Counted from the first letter of the stretch, positions 1 through 5,363 are shown. The stretch: DNA of 5,366 nucleotides from Pseudanabaena sp. CAN_BIN31 (GCA_026785865.1 JAJAZG010000244.1:1-5366), one strand, 5' to 3'. Program-made: numbers and translations. Notes: generated from the letters alone by a model not told the origin.

Positions 1-249
1 CGTAAACAACGGATTGCGAATGGTTCTGGTCACAAACTTCAAGATGTGACTAAATTGGTTGCTGATTTCCAGAAAATGCGATCGCTGATGCAGCAAATGG
101 GACAGGGCAAGATGCCAAACTTCCCTGGTATGCCCAATATGGGCGGCGGCGGTTTCCCTGCAATGGGCGGCATGGGTAACCAACCGCCATCGGGTAATCC
201 TGTCTATGGCAAAAAGAAGAAAAAGAAAAAAGGTTTTGGCGAATTATAA
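1..249 (+). CDS. ffh: Signal recognition particle protein Ffh (SRP54), C-terminal fragment
   Basis: This is the last 82 codons of Ffh, the GTPase subunit of the signal recognition particle, which binds hydrophobic signal sequences on nascent chains and hands ribosomes to FtsY at the membrane. The frame is open from base 1, so the 5' end lies outside the window. The visible part is the end of the methionine-rich M domain: RKQRIANGSG followed by LQDVTKLVADFQKMRSLMQQM matches the conserved SRP54 helix that binds 4.5S/6S RNA and lines the signal-peptide groove. The NG GTPase domain is not seen. After it comes a low-complexity tail rich in Gly, Met, Pro and Asn, then seven consecutive lysines (bases 211-231) and GFGEL at the end. 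Such flexible M-domain tails are common in the family; the basic run may contact RNA (inference). A GTG at 46 is internal, not a start, because homology continues upstream of it. Confidence 0.93.
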   Translation, partial: RKQRIANGSGHKLQDVTKLVADFQKMRSLMQQMGQGKMPNFPGMPNMGGGGFPAMGGMGNQPPSGNPVYGKKKKKKKGFGEL

Positions 250-272
250 AAACCTGTAACCAAAAACTGTAG

Positions 273-339
273 GGGTTTAGCATTTGCGCCACTATCTCCC
301 AACTCACCACCACAATCTCAATCCGCAAATGCTAAACCC
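273..339 (+). repeat. Left hairpin unit of the composite repeat
   Basis: Bases 273-288 (starting GGGTTTAGC) and 324-339 (ending GCTAAACCC) are perfect reverse complements over 16 bp, separated by a 35-nt loop (289-323) rich in C and A. A G·U pair (272/340) could extend the stem in RNA. It begins 24 bases after the ffh stop codon, so it would be transcribed as the 3' end of that mRNA. No U-run follows the stem, so it is a poor match for an intrinsic terminator. Confidence 0.7.
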
Positions 340-382
340 TCTTCGCATTCACAGATAAATTTTCCCTGCGTTGTGAGATTAA

Positions 383-447
383 GGGCAAAACATTCCCCAA
401 TTTAGGTGATCTTAGAATTTATAAATATTGCTGGGAATGCTATGCCC
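383..447 (-). repeat. Right hairpin unit of the composite repeat, opposite orientation
   Basis: Bases 383-397 and 433-447 (ending CTATGCCC) pair in 13 of 15 positions, with a 35-nt loop (398-432), the same loop length as the left unit. Read on the - strand it starts with CTGTAGGGG then AGCATT, as the left unit does on the + strand, so the two appear to be diverged members of one family placed tail to tail. Confidence 0.55.
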
Positions 448-461
448 CTACAGAGTTTGAT

Positions 462-482
462 ATTACCAATTACCAATTACCA
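462..482 (+). repeat. Three tandem copies of the heptamer ATTACCA
   Basis: Positions 462-468, 469-475 and 476-482 are identical ATTACCA units, ending eight bases before the ATG at 491. Short tandem heptamers in spacers are typical of filamentous cyanobacteria. They form the untranslated leader of the peptidase gene and leave no Shine-Dalgarno-like sequence before its start. A related ACCAATTACC occurs in the rplY leader at 4785-4794. Confidence 0.75.
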
Positions 483-490
483 AAAATTAA

Positions 491-1363
491 ATGCAACCCA
501 AAATTATCATTCATGGCGGCGCTGGTAGTACTGTCGAAAGCAAAGGCGGCTATGAGCCTGTTCGCAAATCACTATTTGCGGTTCTCGAAACCGTTTATCC
601 GATGCTGCTCAATGGCGCTAAGGCAGTAGATGCTGTCGTCAAGGCTTGTCAAATGCTCGAAGACGATCCCCGATTTAATGCAGGGACAGGCTCAGTTTTA
701 CAGTCTGATGGTCAGGTGCGGATGAGTGCGTCGATCATGGACGGCGATCGCCAAAGTTTTAGCGGTGTAATTAATACGGCGCGGGTCAAAAATCCTATTG
801 AGATGGCAAAGCATTTGCAATCTTGCGACGATCGCGTTTTATCAGATTTAGGTTCCGCCGAACTCGCTCGCGAACTGGGCATACCAATTTACAATCCGCT
901 CACCGATGAACGCCTTGCGGAATGGGTAGAAGAGCGTAAAACCAACTTCACGCGCAAAATGGCAGATGTGGCGATGGGAACGATCGGTGCGGTGGTGCTG
1001 GATCAATATGGCAGTGTCTGCGCGGGGACATCCACAGGCGGACGCGGCTTTGAGCGCATTGGTCGAGTCAGCGACTCAGCAACGCCTGCGGGTAACTATG
1101 CGACTAAATTGGCAGGAGTTAGCTGTACGGGCGTGGGCGAAGATATTCTTGATGAAGGTTTTGCTACAAGAGTTGTCGTCCGTGTCACCGACGGCATGAC
1201 GCTTCAGCAAGCTGTTGACAAGTCTATTAAAGAAGCAATTAGCCGCGATCGCGATTTTGGGGCGATTTGTCTTGATGCTACAGGCGCGATCGCATGGGGC
1301 AGAACTTGTCCCGTATTGTTCGCGGCATATCATGACGGCGAAAAAATGCAAGATACACTGTAG
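491..1363 (+). CDS. Isoaspartyl peptidase / plant-type L-asparaginase (Ntn hydrolase)
   Basis: This 290-aa protein belongs to the N-terminal-nucleophile asparaginase family (E. coli IaaA type). Members hydrolyse beta-aspartyl dipeptides and L-asparagine, releasing aspartate, in the cytoplasm. The family is made as a precursor that cleaves itself into alpha and beta subunits. Visible signatures are HGGAG near the N-terminus (8-12), NAGTGSVL (63-70), and the cleavage site G163/T164 in GTIGAVVLD, where T164 becomes the nucleophile. By alignment from memory with E. coli IaaA (T179, T197, R207, D210, T230, G231), the partners are T182 in TSTGG, R192 and D195 in GRVSDS, and T213-G214 in SCTG. All are present, so an active enzyme is expected. 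It is somewhat short for the family, mainly through a compact linker before the cleavage site and two residues lost near ATPAGNYA. An in-frame TAA immediately precedes the ATG, fixing the earliest start. It has three HIP1 sites and its own downstream hairpin. Confidence 0.93.
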   Translation: MQPKIIIHGGAGSTVESKGGYEPVRKSLFAVLETVYPMLLNGAKAVDAVVKACQMLEDDPRFNAGTGSVLQSDGQVRMSASIMDGDRQSFSGVINTARVKNPIEMAKHLQSCDDRVLSDLGSAELARELGIPIYNPLTDERLAEWVEERKTNFTRKMADVAMGTIGAVVLDQYGSVCAGTSTGGRGFERIGRVSDSATPAGNYATKLAGVSCTGVGEDILDEGFATRVVVRVTDGMTLQQAVDKSIKEAISRDRDFGAICLDATGAIAWGRTCPVLFAAYHDGEKMQDTL

Positions 1364-1370
1364 ATGAATG

Positions 1371-1398
1371 GTTTTTCACCGCGATCGCGGTGAAAAAC
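1371..1398 (+). terminator. Perfect 28-bp palindrome centred on HIP1, probable terminator
   Basis: The two 14-bp arms (left arm GTTTTTCACCGCGA) are exact reverse complements with no spacer, and the centre (1381-1388) is the HIP1 octamer GCGATCGC. In RNA this would fold into a strong GC-rich upper stem with an A/U-rich base, about seven bases after the peptidase stop codon. It is followed by TG and five Ts (1401-1405), as in an intrinsic terminator. The symmetry means it could act on transcripts from either strand. Confidence 0.7.
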
Positions 1399-1464
1399 TG
1401 TTTTTGATTGTTGCGAATAGTTAAAGATGAACTAAGCTCATCAAGGAGCCTCAACTGAAACTTT

Positions 1465-2481
1465 ATGAAAGATGTAATCGTGATCGGCGCAGGGATGGCA
1501 GGTTTGACCTGCGCTCAACAACTAAAGCAAGCAGGACTAGATGTCACCATTGTCGAAAAATCCGCAGGGGTAGGCGGACGCATGGCAACTAGACGTTTGC
1601 AAGGAACTTGGGTCGATCATGGCGCACAATTAATTTCTGCTAAAAGCGATAATTTTGGTAGATTTGTTCGCAAACTCCAAGAAAAGGGTCTCGTTCAGGA
1701 ATGGACTCGCAATGTTTATAAACTGTCAGCATCAGGATTAGTTCCCCCTGATGCTGATGCACGTCACCCTCGATATTGCTGTCCATTGGGCATGACGGCG
1801 ATCGCCAAATATCTTGCCAGTGAAATTCCGATCATTAACAACGCCCGCATCGTTGGGGTAAACCATAACGAAACTAAATGGCAATTAGTTAGCGATCGCC
1901 AAGAAATTCTTGAAACTAAAGCGATCATCTCAACCATACCCGCACCGCAATTTTTGCCCTTATTTGAGGAGGTTCTTACCTCAGCCCCAAGTTTTTTGCA
2001 AGCATTGCAATCAGTCAAATTCTCGCCTAGCGTCACGGTTATGGCTGGTTACAATGCTGATAATTCTATACCCGATGCATGGCAAGCCATTCAATGTGTT
2101 GACGATCCGATCTTGAACTGGATTAGTTACGACAGCAGCAAACATCTCAAAAAAGCCTCACAACCAGTTTTTGTCTATCAAAGTTCTGCGGAATTTGCCA
2201 AACAATCCATGGAGGAGCCAGACCTCGAAATCGCAGGTAAACCATTGCTCAATCAAGTGGGTAGATTATTGGCGAAATGGCTAGCCAGTCCCGAATGGTG
2301 GCAAGTCCATCGTTGGCGCTATGCCCTTGCCGAAGAATGCTTAGGGGTTTCCTGTTTATCAACATCTATACCGCTACCCCTCATCTGCGCTGGTGATTGG
2401 TGCGCTGGCAAAAATATCGAAGCCGCCTATCATTCAGGGCTAGCGGCGGCTGAGTCAGCGATCGAGTTGCTCAAAACTTAA
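1465..2481 (+). CDS. FAD-dependent oxidoreductase, renalase / amine-oxidase-like
   Basis: This 338-aa flavoprotein begins with a classic dinucleotide-binding Rossmann motif, VIGAGMAG (6-13), with the ribose-binding acidic residue E31 at the end of the second strand (TIVEK) and the GGRM motif at 37-40 that contacts FAD phosphate. DHGAQ (51-55) follows, as in renalase-like and amine-oxidase-like enzymes. Near the C-terminus, CAGDW (308-312) and EAAYHSGLAAA (319-329) form the second FAD-contact region, so the fold is complete at both ends. No signal peptide or membrane segment is seen, so it is probably cytoplasmic. The family (COG3380-like NAD(P)/FAD-dependent oxidoreductases) is common in cyanobacteria and its bacterial substrates are mostly unknown; renalase proper oxidises abnormal dihydro-NAD(P) isomers, but that activity is not shown here. 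AAGGAG at 1443-1448 lies 16 nt before the ATG, too far for a standard ribosome site; an in-frame TGA at 1456 rules out an earlier start. Confidence 0.85.
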   Translation: MKDVIVIGAGMAGLTCAQQLKQAGLDVTIVEKSAGVGGRMATRRLQGTWVDHGAQLISAKSDNFGRFVRKLQEKGLVQEWTRNVYKLSASGLVPPDADARHPRYCCPLGMTAIAKYLASEIPIINNARIVGVNHNETKWQLVSDRQEILETKAIISTIPAPQFLPLFEEVLTSAPSFLQALQSVKFSPSVTVMAGYNADNSIPDAWQAIQCVDDPILNWISYDSSKHLKKASQPVFVYQSSAEFAKQSMEEPDLEIAGKPLLNQVGRLLAKWLASPEWWQVHRWRYALAEECLGVSCLSTSIPLPLICAGDWCAGKNIEAAYHSGLAAAESAIELLKT

Positions 2482-2518
2482 ACTATAAGTTCTTAGGTTT
2501 TCATATAGCGCTTAGTAT

Positions 2519-2911
2519 ATGGATAAAGGATTTATCAAGTCTTATCAAGATGTTAGGAACAGTCACATGACCTACAAACTATTTGAAATTTCTTCTAAAA
2601 AAGTCAATCCAGTTTCTGAAGAAATTCAAGAAAGATTTATTAAGCTTGCTAGTCAATGGACTCAAGATGTAGAGGGGATGTCATCCACTGTCGAAATGAC
2701 CAAACATCCTATTTATCAAGAAATCATTAGTATGGGAAAAGCGGTGATCCCATTAATGTTAAAAGATTTAAGCCAAAATCCCCTCTATTGGCTAACCGCA
2801 TTACGGCAGATCACCCAAGAAAATCCTGTCCCTCCAGAACACAAGGGTAAAGTTAAGCAAATGGCGGAAGATTGGCTAAATTGGGGCAAACAACAAGGTT
2901 ATCTTGCCTAA
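2519..2911 (+). CDS. Uncharacterised small protein, first gene of a two-gene unit
   Basis: A 130-aa protein with no function I can assign. It is predicted mostly helical and soluble, with no signal peptide or membrane span. The middle and C-terminal part looks conserved from memory of bacterial hypothetical proteins: a W-x(7)-SS block (47-56), HPIYQEIISMG (63-73), a helix pair IPLMLKDL...WLTALRQIT (77-98) reminiscent of a HEAT-like repeat, ENPVPPE (100-106), then a final W-L-x-W-G-x-x-x-G-Y (119-128). The first ATG has no ribosome site, whereas Met17 (ATG at 2567) has AGGA eight bases upstream (2555-2558). A 114-aa protein starting there is a real alternative and would keep all the recognisable blocks. 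It ends six bases before the next gene, so the two are probably co-transcribed. By hand count its GC is about 38%, lower than its neighbours, and it has no HIP1 site. Confidence 0.75.
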   Translation: MDKGFIKSYQDVRNSHMTYKLFEISSKKVNPVSEEIQERFIKLASQWTQDVEGMSSTVEMTKHPIYQEIISMGKAVIPLMLKDLSQNPLYWLTALRQITQENPVPPEHKGKVKQMAEDWLNWGKQQGYLA

Positions 2912-2917
2912 TTACGG

Positions 2918-3355
2918 ATGACAAAAGCAATTCACTTAGAGCTACGTTATCCCAATCTAGCGATTACCGATTACAACGTTACTAGCCCTAGATCTCAGGA
3001 ATATAATTGTTTCGCTTGGGCGGCAGGAGATCAAGAGCGATGGTGGCAACCTACACCTGAAGATCAATTTTATTGGGTCGAGGGTGTGCCGATGGAGGAG
3101 ACTTTATCAGCATATATACAGGCTTACCAGACATTAGGGTACGAGCCGTGTGACGATCGCACAATTGAGTCAGAGTATGAAAAGATTGCCTTGTATATTA
3201 ACGATGAGGGGATTCCTGTCCATGCAGCGCGACAGTTGCCCTCTGGGATGTGGACTAGCAAACTTGGCGCACTTGAGGATATTGAGCATCAGATAGAAGG
3301 ATTAACTGGCGATCGCTATGGCGAGATTGGTCAAATTTTGAAAAGATCAAAATAA
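2918..3355 (+). CDS. Uncharacterised protein with NCxAWAAG motif (DUF7689-like), second gene of the unit
   Basis: A 145-aa soluble protein without a proven function. It resembles, from memory, the family annotated as DUF7689; the family name is not certain. Key blocks are YNCFAWAAGD (29-38) followed by RWWQP (41-45), FYW (51-53), the region around ETLSAYIQAYQTLGYEPC (61-78), KIALYINDEG (89-98), HAARQLPSG-W (102-112), TSKLG (113-117), DIEH (121-124), and YGEIGQILKR (134-143) at the end. A cysteine at a helix start (C31), then a strand and a histidine (H102) near a strictly ordered W-T-S-K-L-G, recalls papain/NlpC-like hydrolases, but the usual catalytic His position before the strand is K89 here, so activity is speculative. 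It starts six bases after the upstream stop codon, with no strong Shine-Dalgarno sequence, consistent with translational coupling. One HIP1 site lies near its 3' end. It does not look truncated. Confidence 0.82.
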   Translation: MTKAIHLELRYPNLAITDYNVTSPRSQEYNCFAWAAGDQERWWQPTPEDQFYWVEGVPMEETLSAYIQAYQTLGYEPCDDRTIESEYEKIALYINDEGIPVHAARQLPSGMWTSKLGALEDIEHQIEGLTGDRYGEIGQILKRSK

Positions 3356-3358
3356 AGA

Positions 3359-3388
3359 TTGACAATTAATACAACCTTTTGCGATGAT
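3359..3388 (+). promoter_or_regulatory. Candidate purA promoter
   Basis: TTGACA at 3359-3364 is a perfect sigma-70-type -35 box. With an 18-bp gap, GATGAT at 3383-3388 matches four of six bases of the -10 consensus. Transcription would begin around 3395, giving a leader of roughly 28 bases before the purA TTG. This would give purA a promoter independent of the preceding two-gene unit. The -10 match is only moderate. Confidence 0.45.
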
Positions 3389-3398
3389 TATTAATTGT
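3362..3398. repeat. 10-bp inverted repeat framing the purA promoter
   Basis: ACAATTAATA (3362-3371) and TATTAATTGT (3389-3398) are perfect reverse complements separated by 17 bp. The left arm overlaps the candidate -35 box and the right arm begins right after the candidate -10 box, a layout that would suit a dimeric regulator's operator. It could equally form a weak AT-only RNA hairpin after the upstream gene, but there is no T-run behind it. Confidence 0.45.
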
Positions 3399-3423
3399 GA
3401 GATTTTATTGAGCAGCAATACTC

Positions 3424-4737
3424 TTGGCTAATGTAATTGTTATTGGGGCACAGTGGGGCGATGAAGGCAAAGGCAAAATCACAGATTTGCTTAGCCGCTC
3501 CGCAGATGTCGTTGTGCGCTATCAAGGCGGTAATAATGCAGGACATACGGTCGTCGTTGGCGATCGCACTTTTAAGCTACATCTGATTCCTTCAGGAATC
3601 TTGTATCCCAAAACGGAATGCATCATTGCTAGTGGCACAGTAATCGATCCGAAAGTGCTTCTTGAAGAAGTGGATCGACTAAAAGATTTAGGTATATCGA
3701 CAGACAATCTGTTTATTGCCGAAACCGCCCATGTCACCATGCCGTACCATTGTGTGTTGGATCGCGCCTCAGAGGATCAGCGAGCCGAACATAAAATTGG
3801 CACAACAGGACGTGGCATCGGACCGACTTACTCCGATAAATCTGAGCGCGTCGGAATTCGAGTGATTGACTTGATGGATGAAAAACGTATGCCTAAAAAG
3901 CTACGTTGGGCGATCGAGCAAAAAAACATTGTTTTACAAAAGCTTTATAATTTAGAACCCCTTGATGCCGATGCAATCATCGAGGAATATCGCGGCTATG
4001 CCGATCGCCTACGTCCCCACGTAGTCGATGCATCACTAAAAGTCGATGCAGCCATCCGAGAACGTCGCAACATCTTGTTTGAAGGCGCACAAGGGACATT
4101 GCTAGATCTTGATCATGGCACATATCCCTATGTCACATCATCAAATCCAGTTGCAGGCGGTGCTTGTATCGGCGTTGGTGTTGGTCCAACCTGCATCGAT
4201 CGCGTGATCGGTGTTGCCAAAGCATACACAACTCGCGTTGGCGAAGGTCCCTTCCCAACCGAGTTGCATGATGACATTGGCAGTCATATCGGTGAGCGCG
4301 GCGCAGAATTTGGCACAACCACAGGGCGCAAGCGCCGTTGTGGTTGGTTTGACGGCGTAATCGGTCGTTATGCAGTTCGGATTAACGGACTCGACTGCCT
4401 TGCAGTCACCAAGCTTGATGTACTCGACGATCTCGATGAAATCAAAGTTTGTACCGCATATGAACTTGATGGCAAAGTCGTGCATGATTTCCCTAGTGAT
4501 GCGCGAGCCTTTGCTAGAGCAATCCCCATTTATGAAACCCTCGCTGGATGGAAACAATCAACTAGCGAATGCAAAACTGTGGAAGAGTTGCCCACAAACG
4601 CTAAGGAATATCTTAAGTTTCTTGCTGATTTAACGGGAACTCCGATCGCAATTATTTCGCTAGGTGCAAGCCGAGGTCAAACCATCATCGTGGAAGACCC
4701 AATTCATGGGCCCAAGCGTGGTTTGTTGAAAGCTTAG
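3424..4737 (+). CDS. purA: Adenylosuccinate synthetase PurA
   Basis: PurA joins IMP and aspartate using GTP to give adenylosuccinate, the first committed step from IMP to AMP, in the cytoplasm as a homodimer. The 437-aa product is full length for the family. The N-terminal GAQWGDEGKGK (8-18) carries the catalytic base D13, and NNAGHT (37-42) carries the catalytic acid H41, at the same numbers as in E. coli. IMP-binding GTTGRGIGPTYSDK (126-139) with R142, FEGAQG (219-224), PYVTSSNP (235-242), TTTGRKRRCGW (298-308) for aspartate and nucleotide contacts, and the guanine-binding TKLDVLD (329-335) are all intact. The start is TTG: the only in-frame codons between it and an upstream TGA at 3409 are GCA, GCA, ATA and CTC, and the protein begins at the conserved ANVIVIGAQWG. 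This start gives no clear Shine-Dalgarno sequence. A candidate promoter lies just upstream. It has one HIP1 site. Confidence 0.98.
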   Translation: MANVIVIGAQWGDEGKGKITDLLSRSADVVVRYQGGNNAGHTVVVGDRTFKLHLIPSGILYPKTECIIASGTVIDPKVLLEEVDRLKDLGISTDNLFIAETAHVTMPYHCVLDRASEDQRAEHKIGTTGRGIGPTYSDKSERVGIRVIDLMDEKRMPKKLRWAIEQKNIVLQKLYNLEPLDADAIIEEYRGYADRLRPHVVDASLKVDAAIRERRNILFEGAQGTLLDLDHGTYPYVTSSNPVAGGACIGVGVGPTCIDRVIGVAKAYTTRVGEGPFPTELHDDIGSHIGERGAEFGTTTGRKRRCGWFDGVIGRYAVRINGLDCLAVTKLDVLDDLDEIKVCTAYELDGKVVHDFPSDARAFARAIPIYETLAGWKQSTSECKTVEELPTNAKEYLKFLADLTGTPIAIISLGASRGQTIIVEDPIHGPKRGLLKA

Positions 4738-4740
4738 ATT

Positions 4741-4776
4741 TTAAGTTTTTGTTTTTTCTAAAAAACAAAAACTTAA
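4741..4776. terminator. AT-rich 16-bp perfect hairpin between purA and rplY
   Basis: Bases 4741-4756 (TTAAGTTTTTGTTTTT) and 4761-4776 are exact reverse complements with a four-base loop TCTA, beginning three bases after the purA stop. The stem is almost all A/T with two G-C pairs per arm and lacks a following U-run on either strand, so it is not a textbook intrinsic terminator. It may mark the 3' end of purA mRNA, protect it, or act in processing between the two genes. Termination is the likeliest reading but unproven. Confidence 0.45.
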
Positions 4777-4811
4777 GCCCAAACACCAATTACCCAAAAA
4801 CAATTAACAAA

Positions 4812-5363
4812 ATGCAATTACAAATAAACGCCACAACTCGCCCCCCTGCAAATAATCGCTCTCTTCGTCGCGGTGGTCAGATTCCTGCGACCGTATATGG
4901 ACATAAAGGTGCTGAGTCGATTTCTATCACTCTAGATGCGAAGGAAGCAACTACTTTGTTACGTCAAGCGACGATTAATAACACATTGATCGAAGTTAAC
5001 GTAACCGATGGTGAATTTAAGGGTAAAACACTATTGCGCGAAGTCCAAAATCATCCTTACAAAAAAGCTATCTATCATCTCAGCTTTTTTGCGATCGAGG
5101 CGCAGTCGAAGATCGAAGTAGACATTCCTTTGCACTTCATTGGTATCCCTGTCGGCGTAAAAGTTGGCGGTGGTTCTATTGATACGATCAAGAACTATGT
5201 GCGTGTAGTTTGCGCTCCTAACAATGTTCCTGAAAGCTTTGAAATCGACATCACCGAACTCGAAATTGGTAAAGGTGTTCACGTCAGCGAAATTAACTAC
5301 CCTGAAGGTGTTAAGCCCGTAACCGATACAACCGCACTTGTCATTACTATTCTCAAGAAATAA
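4812..5363 (+). CDS. rplY: 50S ribosomal protein L25 (long, Ctc/TL5 type)
   Basis: L25 binds 5S rRNA in the large ribosomal subunit; the long form with an extra C-terminal domain is also called general stress protein Ctc or TL5. The 183-aa product has the N-terminal 5S-binding domain (about 1-92) with the hallmark LRRGGQIPATVYG (18-30), and the C-terminal beta domain (about 98-183) including IDIPLHF-like VDIPLHFIGIPVGVKVGG (103-120) and INYPEGVKPVTD (161-172). Length is normal for cyanobacterial members. The ATG at 4812 is preferred because the family N-terminus begins there. A TTG 63 bases upstream (4749) is in frame but lies inside the AT-rich hairpin and would add 21 unlike residues. The leader is C/A-rich (ACCAATTACC at 4785) with no Shine-Dalgarno sequence. 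It lies 74 bp after purA; co-transcription depends on whether the hairpin terminates. Confidence 0.96.
   Translation: MQLQINATTRPPANNRSLRRGGQIPATVYGHKGAESISITLDAKEATTLLRQATINNTLIEVNVTDGEFKGKTLLREVQNHPYKKAIYHLSFFAIEAQSKIEVDIPLHFIGIPVGVKVGGGSIDTIKNYVRVVCAPNNVPESFEIDITELEIGKGVHVSEINYPEGVKPVTDTTALVITILKK

Larger units (their letters stand above)
267..453. repeat. Composite repeat with terminal inverted repeats, made of two convergent hairpin units
   Basis: The spacer between ffh and the peptidase gene is dominated by this 187-bp block. Its ends are inverted copies: CTGTAGGGG at 267-275 and CCCCTACAG at 445-453, and the match extends to 16 of 18 positions through AGCATT. Inside are two separate stem-loops in opposite orientation, each with a 35-nt loop (listed separately). 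No open reading frame fits inside, and I see no target-site duplication in the flanking bases. This looks like a non-autonomous, MITE-like or other dispersed intergenic repeat of the kind common in cyanobacteria. That it is multicopy is inference, since only one copy is visible here. It could also contribute to transcription termination after ffh. Confidence 0.6.

Noticed and set aside
226..232. A-run with AAAAAAG as a programmed frameshift site near the end of ffh
   Set aside because: The reading frame puts the codons as AAA AAA GGT rather than the A AAA AAG phase of known slippery sites, and no useful alternative frame follows.
50..328. 92-codon - strand open frame over the ffh end and the repeat
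   Set aside because: Antisense to the conserved Ffh tail and running into the hairpin repeat; no ribosome site or familiar motif.
267..453. CRISPR-like repeats in the ffh-peptidase spacer
   Set aside because: The repeats are inverted, not direct and regularly spaced; there are no spacers of equal length between identical repeats and no cas genes.
1426..1442. GATGA/TCATC stem just before AAGGAG upstream of the flavoprotein gene
   Set aside because: Five base pairs only, and the AAGGAG itself is 16 nt from the ATG, so there is no support for a regulatory switch.
2502..2521. CATATA/TATATG mini-hairpin over the start of the first small gene
   Set aside because: Only six A/T-rich base pairs with an eight-base loop, expected by chance in such sequence.
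4141..4557. 138-codon open frame on the - strand inside purA
   Set aside because: It lies fully within a clearly real purA on the other strand, shows no recognisable family and is best explained as a shadow of purA codon use.
4749..4811. N-terminal extension of L25 from a TTG at 4749
   Set aside because: The added residues do not look like L25, the codon lies inside the AT-rich hairpin, and the family N-terminus starts at the ATG at 4812.
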